NCBI RefSeq assembly: GCF_003032475.1
Contig: NZ_CP028369.1
Location: 8,122,001-8,186,000 of the forward strand
From: Streptomyces sp. P3
GTDB taxonomy: Bacteria > Actinomycetota > Actinomycetes > Streptomycetales > Streptomycetaceae
DNA length: 64,000 nucleotides
Reading direction: 5' to 3'
Part shown: one piece after another, positions 17,901 through 27,452 of the stretch
Layout of the letters: each line of letters begins with the position of its first letter
How positions within the stretch are numbered: the stretch's first letter is position 1
Made by a program: the position numbers and the translations under genes
Notes under the pieces: generated by a model
Database searches by the model: none
Told to the model about the DNA's origin: nothing
What the model saw: only the letters and a program-made list of their open reading frames with translations

Positions 17901-19429
17901 CGGTGGTTTGTTGACGGCGGATCGGAGCGGTAGAGGTCAAGAGGTCTGCCGGTGGCGACGGCGTCGAGCAGTGCCTGGAGTTCGCTGGGCGGAGGCTGGG
18001 CTCTCCAGGCCCGCCAGCAACGTTGCAGCATGTTCCAGGGCACCAGCCAGCCACGGACGGCCCGGATCGCCCGGGGCCAGCAGGGCAGTTGGGGCGGATG
18101 ATGTTCTGTACCGCCCCCTCGCTGCCGCTTTTGACGGCGTGTCAGGCTCGGGCGTCGGGTCGACCGACGGTGGTGGCGGTGGGGTGAACCAGGTGTTCCA
18201 GCAGAAGCTGAACGCGCAGTCGACCAGGGTCTGGTGGCGGCGGATGGCGGTGTCGGAGCGGACCTGGAAGTCGGCCCAGCCGAGTTCGTCTTTGACCTGT
18301 TTGTAACTCTGCTCGACCCAGTGCCGCAGCCCATAGATCCGCACGATCTCAGCGAGGTCGGCGGGCAGGTAGGGCGAGTCGGCAACGCGTGGGGAGCCGG
18401 GTCGGGGCAGATCGGTGGCCAGGTACCAGGTCGCCTTCGCCGGCAGGGTGGCCGGGTCGGTGGTGGCCACGACCAGGCGGACGTTACCGTCCGGGCCCCA
18501 CCAGCCGAGTCGGACTTCAGCGGCCCACCAGGTGGCAGCGTGTCCGTCGCGGAAGGTGCGCTCGATGCGTGTCCAGTCCCCGGGATGGTCGGCGTCGGTC
18601 CAGGTCAGAGTGTGGGCGGCGTCGACGGGGGTGTACGCGTCGGTGCCGTAGGACCAGGTGCCGTGCCGGGGTTTGAGGGCCATGACGAACGCCAGGCCAG
18701 CTGCGTGCAGGCCAGCACGGAAGCTGTCGTGGTCGCCGTAGGCGCAGTCGGCGGCCACCGCCCTGAAGACGATCCCGGCCGCCTTGGCCTGGGCAGCCAG
18801 GGCCACCGCGATCTGCAGCTTGGACTGGAAGCCCGGGTCCTTCTTCCCCTGCGGGAAGTGGTGGGCCGGGTATAGGGGCGGGCGTGCACCGGGTAGTAGA
18901 TGCGCTCGTCCGCCCAGCAGGTGGTCACGGTAACGACGCCCCGGTCGACCTTCCCGACCGAGCCCAGGTACTGCTTGCCCACATGAGCAGTAGCACTGCC
19001 GGACTTGCGGTCACCCGAGTCGTCGATGACCAGCACCCCGCCCGGGTGTGGCCCGGTCGCCGGGTCGGCTACCAGCAGCTCCAGACGGCGCCCGTTGACC
19101 CGGTGGTTGTCCCAGGTCGACTCCGAGAGGAAGAACTGCAGCCGCTGCACCGCCGCATGCTGGGCGCCGACCACCGGCTCGGTGCCGACGAGGCAGGTCA
19201 GTGTCTTGTTCCGGTCCCGCGGAAGCAGCAGCCCGGACAGATACTCGCGAAAGCCACGCCGCTGCGCCAGCGTCTCGAAGAGATCATCGAATCGGGCGGC
19301 GTAGGCTTCCAACGGACCGGGAGCAGGCGGGCATGGCAGCCGCTTCGTCATCTGCGACTCCACGAAGGCGAGTTGGAAACTCTCACCTCCGATCTACTAC
19401 CGCTCCGATCCGCCGTCAACAAACCACCG
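17901..19429 (-). mobile_element. IS701-family element with perfect terminal repeats
   Basis: A 1,529-bp element ends in perfect 33-bp inverted repeats (17901-17933 and 19397-19429, starting CGGTGGTTTGTTGACGG). CTAG lies on both sides (17897-17900 and 19430-19433), the four-base target duplication expected for IS701. The left CTAG is also the right-hand duplication of the IS1380-like element, so one element inserted exactly at the edge of the other. Confidence 0.88.
17937..19363 (-). pseudogene. IS701-family transposase with a one-base frameshift
   Basis: The transposase begins at 19363 or at the ATG five codons in. It reads well through HPGGVLVIDDSGDRKSG and WADERIYYPVHARPYT, then loses frame at a short C-run around 18867-18870. 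One added base restores the expected PAHHFPQGKKDPGFQSKLQ and joins the second open part (18806 to 17937). That part contains ADCAYGDHDSF and the YGLRHWVEQSYKQVKDELGW region typical of IS701. Either the gene is freshly dead or the read has lost a base; the perfect ends favour recent activity. Confidence 0.8.
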
Positions 19430-19433
19430 CTAG

Positions 19434-19637
19434 CTACAGCGTGGCCCACGGACCGTAGCGCTCGGGTACATCCCGCCAGGCCACCCCGGTGCGGAACTTC
19501 CACACGATCCCGTTGAGCACCGTGCGGTCGTCCAACCGCCTCCTGCCACGCAACGACTCGGGCAGCAGCGGCCGGACGAACTCCCACTCCGCATCAGACA
19601 GTTCATGACGACGTATCACCCGACCATAATCCACCAC
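19434..19637 (-). pseudogene. IS5-family transposase N-terminal fragment
   Basis: The 67 codons MVDYGRVIRRHELSDAEWE... through VWKFRTGVAWRDVPERYG match the N-terminal domain of IS5-type transposases. The frame stops where the IS701 element and its CTAG duplication begin, and the catalytic part is absent on the other side. It is a relic that predates the neighbouring insertions. Confidence 0.75.
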
Positions 19638-19660
19638 GCAAGATCATTTGAAGACACCGC

Positions 19661-20686
19661 CTAGGCACCACCGTGCATCGCTCGAGTGAGCTCCACCCGT
19701 GACCGCAACGCGAGTTTACGGTACGTGCTCTTCAAGTACTTCTTGACGGTGTGAGGGCTCAGGAAGAGCTGTACCGCGATCTCGCCATCCCTCAAGCCCG
19801 AGGCAACGAGGTCTGCTATCTCGTACTCCCTGGGGCTCAGGACTCCCTGGATCCAAGTCCGTGCGTGAGTCGGTGACGGTGCGTCGACCCGGTTGTGGAT
19901 GATCGTGATGATCATGTCGTCGTCCGGCAGGTGAACCGACCGTAGCCTCAGGCCGGTCTCCGGATCTACGCTCGGGCGCGCCGTACCGTCGCGAACATGT
20001 GCTGCTCCTTCGCGCGCCCTGGCCAGAACATCGTCGAAGGTCTGGTCCTCTGACAGCCCGGCGAGGACCTGCCGTGCCGCTGGATTCGCGGTGCGTTCCG
20101 CAGTGCGTGTGTCCGTCACGATGACCGGTTCGTCGATCAGCTCAAGGGCCGCGGACGCGCGCGCGAGCCGTCTGTCGAGCTCTTCAGCGACGTTGTTCCT
20201 CTCCATGGCCAGGCCGGACAGACGGCCGAGCGCCTCCATCACGGTCAGCTCCGCGAGAGCGAATCTGCCCTGGCTCGACGTCCGAGCCACGTTCAAGGTG
20301 CCTCGTACCTCTCCGGCCACGATCAGAGGTGCCTGCAACGTGTGGGCGATGCTGTGCAGGGCGAGCACCTGCCTGTAGAGGGGAAGGAGCATCCACTCGG
20401 CTGGCTCTGAGATCTCTGCTTCCGTCACCGCTGAACGACGTGTCAACACCGCCTGCAGCACAGGGTCCGAGTCGCGCCCCTGATGTTCGTACCTGGCGAG
20501 GAAGTACTCGCTGACGCCATGCGCAAGCACGCTCGATGCCGCGTTACCGTCGCTGCCCAGGAGATACACGCCCGCGGCCTTTCCGGGGATGACGCGGCAC
20601 ATTTCCTCAAGGATCCTGGTCTGGATCTCCTCCTGCTCCCCACACATGCGTGCCTCGGCGGCGAACCGGAGCAGCGTGGTGCTCAC
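19661..20686 (-). CDS. LuxR-family regulator with GAF-like sensor domain
   Basis: This is a predicted transcription factor of about 341 residues. Residues ~10-165 form a GAF-like domain (ILEEMCRVIPGKAAGVYLL to LTVMEALGRLSGLAMERN), followed by a helix and a PAS-like stretch (ELIDEPVIVTDTRTAERT). The C-terminal LuxR helix-turn-helix is clear: LSPREYEIADLVASGL, then LSPHTVKKYLKSTYRKL. I prefer the GTG at 20686, which has GGAGGG just upstream, over the GTG at 20698. It is divergent from the aldoxime dehydratase-like gene and could control it in response to a small molecule; that link is inferred from position. Confidence 0.82.
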   Translation of the reverse strand: MSTTLLRFAAEARMCGEQEEIQTRILEEMCRVIPGKAAGVYLLGSDGNAASSVLAHGVSEYFLARYEHQGRDSDPVLQAVLTRRSAVTEAEISEPAEWMLLPLYRQVLALHSIAHTLQAPLIVAGEVRGTLNVARTSSQGRFALAELTVMEALGRLSGLAMERNNVAEELDRRLARASAALELIDEPVIVTDTRTAERTANPAARQVLAGLSEDQTFDDVLARAREGAAHVRDGTARPSVDPETGLRLRSVHLPDDDMIITIIHNRVDAPSPTHARTWIQGVLSPREYEIADLVASGLRDGEIAVQLFLSPHTVKKYLKSTYRKLALRSRVELTRAMHGGA

Positions 20687-21165
20687 CGAACCCTCCACAC
20701 GGGGCGCCTTTCTGCGGCCGAGCCGCTGGTCGATGCCCGACGTACGACACCAGCTGCTGCAAACAGATCTCCCTGAGTACGCGCGAGATACGAAGGGCGG
20801 CGCCCGTCACGAGGCGCCGTTGGTGCCTGAAAGGTTTCGTGCGTCGTCATTCGCCTCTGTCCAAAGAACCCGATATTCACTTGGTCCCCGGGAAGGCCGG
20901 CGCGTGGTGACCTCACCGCTCGCGCTGCTCCGAGGATCGACCCATGCGGGAGCAGGGTCAAGTCTGAACAGCCCCGCCGGCGCTGTGACGGAAGGTTGCG
21001 AAGCGAAGAGGACCCGTTCGGGTGACGGCCGGCGCGTCTCGGTCTCCGTCGCACGCCTCGGTGGCCTCCAACGAGTACGGGTCGGCAGTACCTGCTCGGG
21101 GTCTGACGACGCGGGGTCGCGCGCAGCAACGCTGAGCCATGAGTTGCCCATGAGAGGAACCGACG
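20687..21165. other. Divergent promoter region, regulator and aldoxime dehydratase
   Basis: This stretch separates the two divergent genes. I see no gene in it and could not pick out a convincing operator or -10/-35 pair by eye. AGAGGAA at about 21153-21159 is the ribosome site for the downstream GTG start. Confidence 0.4.
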
Positions 21166-22194
21166 GTGACGAAGATACGACCTCGCGACTTCCACAATCC
21201 CTACTCCGCGTACAGCTCGACTTTCTCATCGCTCGACGAAGTCATCGTCATGGCGCAGATAGGCATTCAGTACCTCCCAGGAACTGATGCGAAGGACGTG
21301 CATGAGCGGCTGCAGGGGGCCTTGGCAGCAGAGTCCTGTGTCTATCAGGCCGAGGCCGGACGCCATGTGGACGCAGCCGGCCGCGCCAACGAGGTTTTCA
21401 TGACCTACTGGACCTCCGACGAGGATTACCAGCGATGGCGTGCGGAGCACCCCCTGGAGTCCTGGGCGCCGAGCTTGGTTGAGCGAGGCATCGGCCTGTG
21501 GGTCGAGACGATTCAGGTGCCGGCGCGCCGACTGGAGACGTCCTTTTCGACCGAGGACGTCCGATGGGGTATCGCCGAGAGTCGATCGACGCAGCTCAAC
21601 CCGTTCCACTCCTACTTCGGGTCGATGCGCGACCGTATCCACGACGCCGAGGACGGCGCCCTTCCGGCGACCGTGCAGGACGTCTCAATGGGCGTCGTGA
21701 CTTCGCTTGACCGCCATATCTGGTTCGAGGTGCCGGAAAACGCCTGCTTCATCAGGTCGCCTCAGGGTTGGCGGCACTGTCCCGATGCAGAGCGCGACTG
21801 GTTCGAGGAGCGGATGCTCCCCGTCTATCAAGTAGGGGTCGACTACCTGGTGGACAACCCCCTCACGACCGGGTGTCTCAGTATCCGCAAGCTCGACGTC
21901 GACTTCCCGGCCGGATCGCAGGTGCAGACGTCCTCTCTGGCTTGGTGGCAGTCGCTGGCGCACCTCGAGGCATGGGCCCATGAGCATCCGACTCATCTTG
22001 CGATCCTGAAGAGCTTCGGCGAGCTGGCGGCGCACTTCGCGCCAGACGTCACCGTGGTGCTCGGTCACGAGGTCTATGTGGTGCCGGAGGGCGGCGCCCG
22101 AGCCGAATACGTCAATTGTCACGACCGTACCGGCCTGCTGCCGTTCTTCGGCCATCTGAGCACCGCTGAGTCCCATCCCATTACCCGTCACTGA
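21166..22194 (+). CDS. Aldoxime dehydratase-like heme protein
   Basis: The 342-residue product resembles phenylacetaldoxime/alkylaldoxime dehydratases, heme lyases that convert aldoximes to nitriles. Family-like stretches include QIGIQYLPGTDAKDV, the central WFEVPENACFIRSPQGW, and LAWWQSLAHLEAWAHEHPTH near the C terminus. His301 and His319 lie where the proximal and distal heme histidines are expected; that assignment is my inference. Length fits the family (about 350). The GTG start has AGAGGAA upstream. No nitrilase or nitrile hydratase gene follows, which such enzymes often have as neighbours; instead a SnoaL-like gene and a molybdoenzyme follow on the same strand. Confidence 0.75.
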   Translation: MTKIRPRDFHNPYSAYSSTFSSLDEVIVMAQIGIQYLPGTDAKDVHERLQGALAAESCVYQAEAGRHVDAAGRANEVFMTYWTSDEDYQRWRAEHPLESWAPSLVERGIGLWVETIQVPARRLETSFSTEDVRWGIAESRSTQLNPFHSYFGSMRDRIHDAEDGALPATVQDVSMGVVTSLDRHIWFEVPENACFIRSPQGWRHCPDAERDWFEERMLPVYQVGVDYLVDNPLTTGCLSIRKLDVDFPAGSQVQTSSLAWWQSLAHLEAWAHEHPTHLAILKSFGELAAHFAPDVTVVLGHEVYVVPEGGARAEYVNCHDRTGLLPFFGHLSTAESHPITRH

Positions 22195-22291
22195 GCGGTC
22201 CGGGTCCCTGGCCGAAGGTAAGACGCGAGGTCGAACACGATCGTTGACTACGAAGTCGGCGGGATTCATGTTGCCAGGAGGCAGCCCGGGA

Positions 22292-22657
22292 GTGAGTCGT
22301 CGACTCGGTCAACTCCGGTGCTGCTCGCGCACGGCGGACTCCAAGGTCCACATGGCCGGAGCGCCCGAGGCGCGAGGCTCCGAGGAGTGCCGGGCGGCCT
22401 TCGGGTTCCTGCTCGAAGCCCGGCCCGACCAGCAGTTCGACCTCCAGGAGATCGTGGCCCACGACGGGGGCTACCTGTGCCGCTCGATCCTCACCGGCAC
22501 CCTGGCCAAGCTATGGAACCTGGGCGGCACGGTGGTCGAGCCGCGCGGGCAACGCGTGAGTTTCGGCATCCTCGACGTCATGACGTGCCGCGAGGGTCTG
22601 ATCGTGCGCAAGGAGGTCTGGCTCGATGGCGGGGCGATGATGGCAGCGCTCATGTGA
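22292..22657 (+). CDS. SnoaL/NTF2-like small protein
   Basis: A 121-residue SnoaL-like (NTF2-fold) protein. The segment VHMAGAPEARGSEECRAAF through QQFDLQEIVAHDGGYLCRS and the closing VRKEVWLDGGAMMAAL fit the family. I chose the GTG at 22292 because AGGAGG lies ten bases upstream; a TTG at 22244 is the alternative. It is a little short at the N terminus. Such proteins act as cyclases, isomerases or binding proteins; the substrate cannot be read from sequence. It lies 98 bp after the aldoxime dehydratase-like gene on the same strand. Confidence 0.6.
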   Translation: MSRRLGQLRCCSRTADSKVHMAGAPEARGSEECRAAFGFLLEARPDQQFDLQEIVAHDGGYLCRSILTGTLAKLWNLGGTVVEPRGQRVSFGILDVMTCREGLIVRKEVWLDGGAMMAALM

Positions 22658-22933
22658 GGCGAAACCGCGAGGTTGGGTCGGCGTCCGCACGCACCCCAGA
22701 GGCGTTCGAACGAGGGTTGACCAAGGTCTTCGCCCGGCCTGAGCGAGGTCGGGACTCGCGAGCGGGCAGCCAGACGCCTGCCACCCACGGGGCCGGCTCT
22801 CGAGTCGTTGTCCAACGCCGTTCACCATCCGGGTCTCGGTGGATGGTGGGTCCGCCGTGCTCGGGTCAGTACGAGCGGTGAACTCCGCTCGGTCACGACT
22901 GCCACGCATTGCTTGATGAGAGGACGTTCACCT

Positions 22934-25270
22934 ATGCAGAACCCGCGCCCCGCTCGAACAGATGTGCACCACGGAGTGTTCACGACTGCCACGCACTGGG
23001 GGAGGTATCGAGTCGTCGTCAAGGGCGGGGAGGTCCGCTGGATCTCACCCCTGGACGACCCGGAGCCGGCCACGATCGGCTACCGCCGAACGAGCTATGA
23101 CCAAGGTCGAGGTCGTGTCCTTCGTCCCATGGTTCGGACCAGCTACCTGCGGAACAGGGATACGCCCGCGCGACCACGGGGCGACGACACCTTTACACCT
23201 GTCTCGTGGGAGCGCGCGCTCGACCTGGTGGCAGAAGAGATCAAGCGCGCCCACAACACGCGCGGGCCCAGCTCGATCTTCGGAGGTTCCTACGGGTGGG
23301 CAAGCGCTGGGCGCTTTCACCATGCGCAAAGTCAGGTGCATCGCTTCCTCAACGTGGCAGGTGGCTACACGCCTTCGACCGACAGCTACAGCTTCGCCGC
23401 CATGGCGCGGATCGTCCCGCACGTGCTCGGCACCTCAGCCAATGAGCACTTGCTGTCCGTCCCGACGTGGGAGGAGATCGCGGACCACGTCGACCTCCTC
23501 CTGGCCTTCGGTGGCCTTCCTGCCAAGAACGCTCAGGTCAACCCCGGCGGGGTGCACGTGCACCGGTCGCGCTCGGGCCTGCGGATGTGCGCCGAGGCCG
23601 GCGTCGAGCTGGTCAACATCAGTCCACAGCGGAGCGACCTCGACATCGACGATGCGCAATGGGTCCGCGTCAGGCCCAACACAGACACCGCCTTGATGCT
23701 GGCCCTGACCTACGAGGTGTGGGCCGCCGGCGACCACGATGCCGAGTTCCTGCGGGAGTGCTGCGTGGGGGCCGAGGATCTCGTAGCATACCTGTCCGGG
23801 TCTCTGGACGGCGTCGTCAAGGACGCGAGCTGGGCGGCCGAGGTGTGTGACATCCCTGACGCCACCATCCGTGACCTTGCGCGCCGGATCGTGGGCGGCC
23901 GGACGTTGATCACAGTGAGCTGGTCCATTCAGCGCGGTGACCATGGCGAGCAGCCCTTCTGGGCCGCCATTGCTCTCGCCGCCATGGCCGGTCACCTGGG
24001 TCGGCCCCAGAGGGGGGTCGCGCTCGGGTTCGGCACCCACCACAGCACCGGCGCGCGTCAACGCAAGCTTCCGGTCGCCGCATTCCCGCAAAAAGTGCGT
24101 GAGCTTCCCGAGATCGCGCCCATCCCGGTTGCTCGCATCGCCGACATGCTGCTGGGTCCTGGGCAAGAGATCGACTTCGACGGCCGCCGCGTGACCTTTC
24201 CCGACATCGACCTCGTCTACTGGTGCGGGGGAAACCCGTTCCATCATCACCAGGACCTCAATCGCCTGGTGGAGGCCTGGCAACAACCCCGTACGATCAT
24301 CGTGCACGAGTCCTTCTGGACCGCCACCGCCAAGCATGCCGACATCGTGCTGCCAGTCTCCACCTATCTCGAACGCAACGACGTGGCGTTCGGCCGCCAC
24401 GAGTCGCACCTCTCTGTCATGCACGCCGCGGTAGACCCCCCGGGAGAGGCACGCGACGACTATGCGGTGTTCGCGGACTTGGCAGACCGGCTTGGATTCC
24501 GCCGCGAGTTCACCGAAGGTCGGTCTGCCGATGAGTGGGTGCGGCATCTCTACGACACCACGCGAGACGGCCTGGCCGCTGCCGGCATGCCGATTCCTGA
24601 CTTCCGGACCTTCTGGGCCGCCGGCGAGGTCACCATTCCCCTGCCGGAGCCCGATCGGCGGGCCGACCCGTTGGCGTTGTTGCGTGAGGACCCGATGCGA
24701 AACCCGTTGGCCACGCCTTCCGGCAAGGTTGAACTGACCTCGGCGACGATCGAGTCCTTCGCCTACGACGACTGTCCGGGACACCCCACCTGGCTCGAGC
24801 CTCAGGAGTGGTTGGGCTCGACGGTTGCGGAGCGCTTCCCCCTGCACCTGCTCTCTCCGCAGCCGCGAACCCGTCTACACAGCCAGTACGACCAAGCAGA
24901 CCACAGCGCTGAGTCCAAGGTCCGGGGACGCGAGCCGATACAGGTGAACCCCGACGACGCGACAGCCCGCCACATCCGCGCGGGTGACGTCGTTCGGGTC
25001 TTCAACGACCGTGGTCAGTGTCTCGCCGGTGCGGTGATCGACCCAGGAGTCCGCAGCGGCGTCGTCGTGCTCCATGCCGGAGCGTGGTACGACCCCATCG
25101 AGCCTGGTGGGCTCGACGCGCACGGCAACCCGAACGTGCTCACCTTCGACAAGGGCACCTCGAAGCTCGCCCAAGGCCCAAGCTCAGGAACGGCACTTGT
25201 CCAGGTCGAACGCTTTGACGGACCACTCCCGCCAGTGCGGGCCTTCGACCCTCCTGCGCAGGACACCTAG
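22934..25270 (+). CDS. Molybdopterin oxidoreductase, BisC/DMSO-reductase type
   Basis: This 778-residue enzyme belongs to the DMSO/TMAO/biotin-sulfoxide reductase branch of molybdopterin oxidoreductases, which reduce S- or N-oxides. The family block FGGSYGWASAGRFHHAQSQ is followed by a likely molybdenum-ligand serine in TDSYSFAAMARIVPHVLG. Other family signs are YWCGGNPFHHHQDLNR, HADIVLPVSTYLERNDV and the C-terminal cofactor domain. There is no iron-sulfur cysteine motif and no twin-arginine leader, so a soluble cytoplasmic form like BisC is likely. The ATG at 22934 has AGAGGA upstream. Given the aldoxime enzyme two genes upstream, an N-oxide or N-hydroxy substrate is an attractive guess but unproven. 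Confidence 0.88.
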   Translation: MQNPRPARTDVHHGVFTTATHWGRYRVVVKGGEVRWISPLDDPEPATIGYRRTSYDQGRGRVLRPMVRTSYLRNRDTPARPRGDDTFTPVSWERALDLVAEEIKRAHNTRGPSSIFGGSYGWASAGRFHHAQSQVHRFLNVAGGYTPSTDSYSFAAMARIVPHVLGTSANEHLLSVPTWEEIADHVDLLLAFGGLPAKNAQVNPGGVHVHRSRSGLRMCAEAGVELVNISPQRSDLDIDDAQWVRVRPNTDTALMLALTYEVWAAGDHDAEFLRECCVGAEDLVAYLSGSLDGVVKDASWAAEVCDIPDATIRDLARRIVGGRTLITVSWSIQRGDHGEQPFWAAIALAAMAGHLGRPQRGVALGFGTHHSTGARQRKLPVAAFPQKVRELPEIAPIPVARIADMLLGPGQEIDFDGRRVTFPDIDLVYWCGGNPFHHHQDLNRLVEAWQQPRTIIVHESFWTATAKHADIVLPVSTYLERNDVAFGRHESHLSVMHAAVDPPGEARDDYAVFADLADRLGFRREFTEGRSADEWVRHLYDTTRDGLAAAGMPIPDFRTFWAAGEVTIPLPEPDRRADPLALLREDPMRNPLATPSGKVELTSATIESFAYDDCPGHPTWLEPQEWLGSTVAERFPLHLLSPQPRTRLHSQYDQADHSAESKVRGREPIQVNPDDATARHIRAGDVVRVFNDRGQCLAGAVIDPGVRSGVVVLHAGAWYDPIEPGGLDAHGNPNVLTFDKGTSKLAQGPSSGTALVQVERFDGPLPPVRAFDPPAQDT

Positions 25271-25303
25271 TTGGACTCCGTTATGTCCGAACTCTTGGGC
25301 AAG

Positions 25304-25335
25304 CCGGAGTGCCGGACACCCGCCCGGCACTCCGG
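25304..25335. terminator. Bidirectional terminator between convergent genes
   Basis: CCGGAGTGCCGG and CCGGCACTCCGG form a perfect 12-bp stem with an eight-base loop, placed between the convergent molybdoenzyme and DUF6807 genes. Confidence 0.75.
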
Positions 25336-25352
25336 TCACCACCCTGTGGGGC

Positions 25353-26291
25353 TCATACGGTTTCACCGGCAGCGACGGGCGCCTCGGACCGCGCGAGCAC
25401 CTCGCGCACCGCGTCGGCGAGCGCGGGAGCCGCGTTGGCGTCGGCATCGGCGATCCCGACGCCGTAGCGGAACCGCACGGTGGAGCCCTGTTCGATGGTC
25501 AGCTCCTCGCTGAAGAACGGTGCGGGGTTGAGGCAGGCGAACTCCTCTGTACGGGCGAACCACTGCGGCGGGTGGTTGGGGTTGGCTGCGTCGTCGACCA
25601 TGAGCACCAGCGACTCGGCGTCGGTCTCGTCGTGGCGGCCCGCGAAAGCCATCCACTGCATGCGCCGCCCGCGGACCTCGTCGCCGCCCAGGCCTTCCTC
25701 GGTCACGAACTGACCGCCGGTGAACGATCGTGGCCCCCGCCAGAACAGGCCGCCGTAGCCGGCGTTCTCCCGTCCCTTGGTGGTCGGCGATCCCATGGCG
25801 ACGTCTGTTCCGGAGACGTTCGTCATCTGCGTCTCGAACGTCAACGCCCAGGCGTCCGGGGAGATCAAGTGCGCCCGCAGCGTCCTGCGTTCCGTGAAGA
25901 ACAGCGCGCCGGACTGGGTGGTCCAGTCCAGGTCGTGAGCGACGGTTGCCGTATCGGCGTCTCGGTTCATGGCGACGATACGGCGGTGCGCCTGGGTTCC
26001 GTTGTTCGCCAGCTGGACGTAGAAGCGTCCGTGGATGTACGTGGGGCCGCCCCAGAAGTTCTCCTCGCCCACGTGGGGCAGGGACCATGCGATGCCCTTG
26101 TGCCATACGTGGTCGTGGGGACGGAACAGGCTGACCACCTTGCCGGCCCGAGTGCGCAGGGGGTGGATGTAGGGCTTGGGCGACTCCAGTTGAACGGTGT
26201 CCGGCTGGTAGACGTAGCGGAACAGCTCGGTGTCGCCGTCTCGGACTGTTACGGAGGCACCGAGGTCGTGGCGGATTGCAAGAGCGTTCAT
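25353..26291 (-). CDS. DUF6807/PmoA-like protein of sugar operon
   Basis: The 312-residue product matches the family annotated as 'methane oxygenase PmoA' or DUF6807, whose members sit in sugar-utilisation operons and have no proven methane role. Typical features are FRPHDHVWHKGIAWSLPHV, ENFWGGPTY and a beta-rich body that looks like a carbohydrate-active fold. The ATG at 26291 overlaps the stop of the upstream oxidoreductase gene (ATGA), so translation is coupled. It is the last gene of the five-gene ABC operon. Activity is unknown; a role in processing the imported sugar is inferred from its partners. Confidence 0.8.
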   Translation of the reverse strand: MNALAIRHDLGASVTVRDGDTELFRYVYQPDTVQLESPKPYIHPLRTRAGKVVSLFRPHDHVWHKGIAWSLPHVGEENFWGGPTYIHGRFYVQLANNGTQAHRRIVAMNRDADTATVAHDLDWTTQSGALFFTERRTLRAHLISPDAWALTFETQMTNVSGTDVAMGSPTTKGRENAGYGGLFWRGPRSFTGGQFVTEEGLGGDEVRGRRMQWMAFAGRHDETDAESLVLMVDDAANPNHPPQWFARTEEFACLNPAPFFSEELTIEQGSTVRFRYGVGIADADANAAPALADAVREVLARSEAPVAAGETV

Positions 26292-27403
26292 ACGAGGACT
26301 TCCTTGATGGGTTCCCAGGGCACGGCGCCGCCGTCCATGCTGAGCGTGAACGGGTCGTCGCCGGTCAGTTCCCCTGCGGCAATGGGGACTCCGCGGAAGG
26401 CCGAGGCGTATGTCGCCGCGGCGAACTCCAGGGTGCGGCGCGCCTCCGGCAGGCAGACGCCGGGTTCCTGACCGGCGTCCCAGGCGTCGAAGATCGCCTC
26501 GATCTGGCTCCTGTGTCCGCTGGTGACGTCCGGCTCGTGACCGTCGGCCCAGTGGGCGGCGAGTTCCTCGTGGCCGGGTGCCGGGGTGAATCGCCAGTGC
26601 TCCTCGCGGTAGCCGTAGAGGTGCTCCAGTTCGACCGTGGCGTACTCGAAGTCGAAGCGCAAGCGGGAGGTCTCCCGCGGGGAGAGCAGGGAGTTGACGA
26701 CCGTGGCGAGGGCTCCGCCCGCGAACCGGACGGCGGCGATCGAGACGTCCTCGGTGTCCGTGGGCCGCGCCTGGCGGTCGGCGAGTGCGGTGATCCGGGA
26801 CCAGGGGCCGAGCACCGACAGCATCAGGTCGAACTGGTGGATGCCGTGTCCCATGGTGGGGCCGCCGCCTTCGACGTCCCAGCGTCCCCGCCACGGCACC
26901 TCGAAGTACTCGTCGGGCCGGTACCACAGGGTTTCGCAGGTGGCGACCAGTGGCCGGCCCAGTACGCCGGAGGCCGCAAGTCGGCGCAGGCGTACGGCCG
27001 CCGCCCCGTACCGGTGCTGGAAGACCGTCAGGACCCTGGAGCCGGTCTGTTCCTGCACCGCGGCCAGTTGGTCCATCTCGCGCAGGCTCAGCGCGGTCGG
27101 CTTCTCCACCAGTGCGGTGACGCCTGCCTGCATCACCAGGGATGCCAGGGGTGCGTGGGTCTGCGGTGGCGTGCAGATGTGCACTAGATCGAACTCATCG
27201 CTCTCCAGCAGGTCCTTCGGGTCGCTGAAGACCTGCGGCGCGGAGAATCGGTCGGCGAACTCAGCGGCACGTGTCCGGTCTACATCGGCCACGGCGACCA
27301 GCTGTGCACGTGCGGAGAGTTCGGTGAGGGCTTCGGCGTGGGCGTGGGCAATACCGCCGGTGCCGATGATGGCCACGCGGTACGGCGGCCGGGAGCTGGG
27401 CAT
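26288..27403 (-). CDS. Gfo/Idh/MocA-family NAD(P)-dependent sugar oxidoreductase
   Basis: A 371-residue cytoplasmic dehydrogenase. The N-terminal Rossmann motif is AIIGTGGIAHAHAEAL, and VEKPTALSLREMDQL contains the conserved EKP lysine of the family. The C-terminal alpha/beta domain (WDVEGGGPTMGHGIHQFDLM) carries the usual substrate-site histidine region. It probably oxidises or epimerises a sugar or cyclitol delivered by the adjacent ABC transporter. It lies 91 bp after the binding-protein gene and is coupled to the DUF6807 gene. Confidence 0.88.
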   Translation of the reverse strand: MPSSRPPYRVAIIGTGGIAHAHAEALTELSARAQLVAVADVDRTRAAEFADRFSAPQVFSDPKDLLESDEFDLVHICTPPQTHAPLASLVMQAGVTALVEKPTALSLREMDQLAAVQEQTGSRVLTVFQHRYGAAAVRLRRLAASGVLGRPLVATCETLWYRPDEYFEVPWRGRWDVEGGGPTMGHGIHQFDLMLSVLGPWSRITALADRQARPTDTEDVSIAAVRFAGGALATVVNSLLSPRETSRLRFDFEYATVELEHLYGYREEHWRFTPAPGHEELAAHWADGHEPDVTSGHRSQIEAIFDAWDAGQEPGVCLPEARRTLEFAAATYASAFRGVPIAAGELTGDDPFTLSMDGGAVPWEPIKEVLV

Positions 27404-27452
27404 GGGTGGTTTCTCTCTCTTGGATTTCTGACTCGCTTGACGCGGGCTCTCC

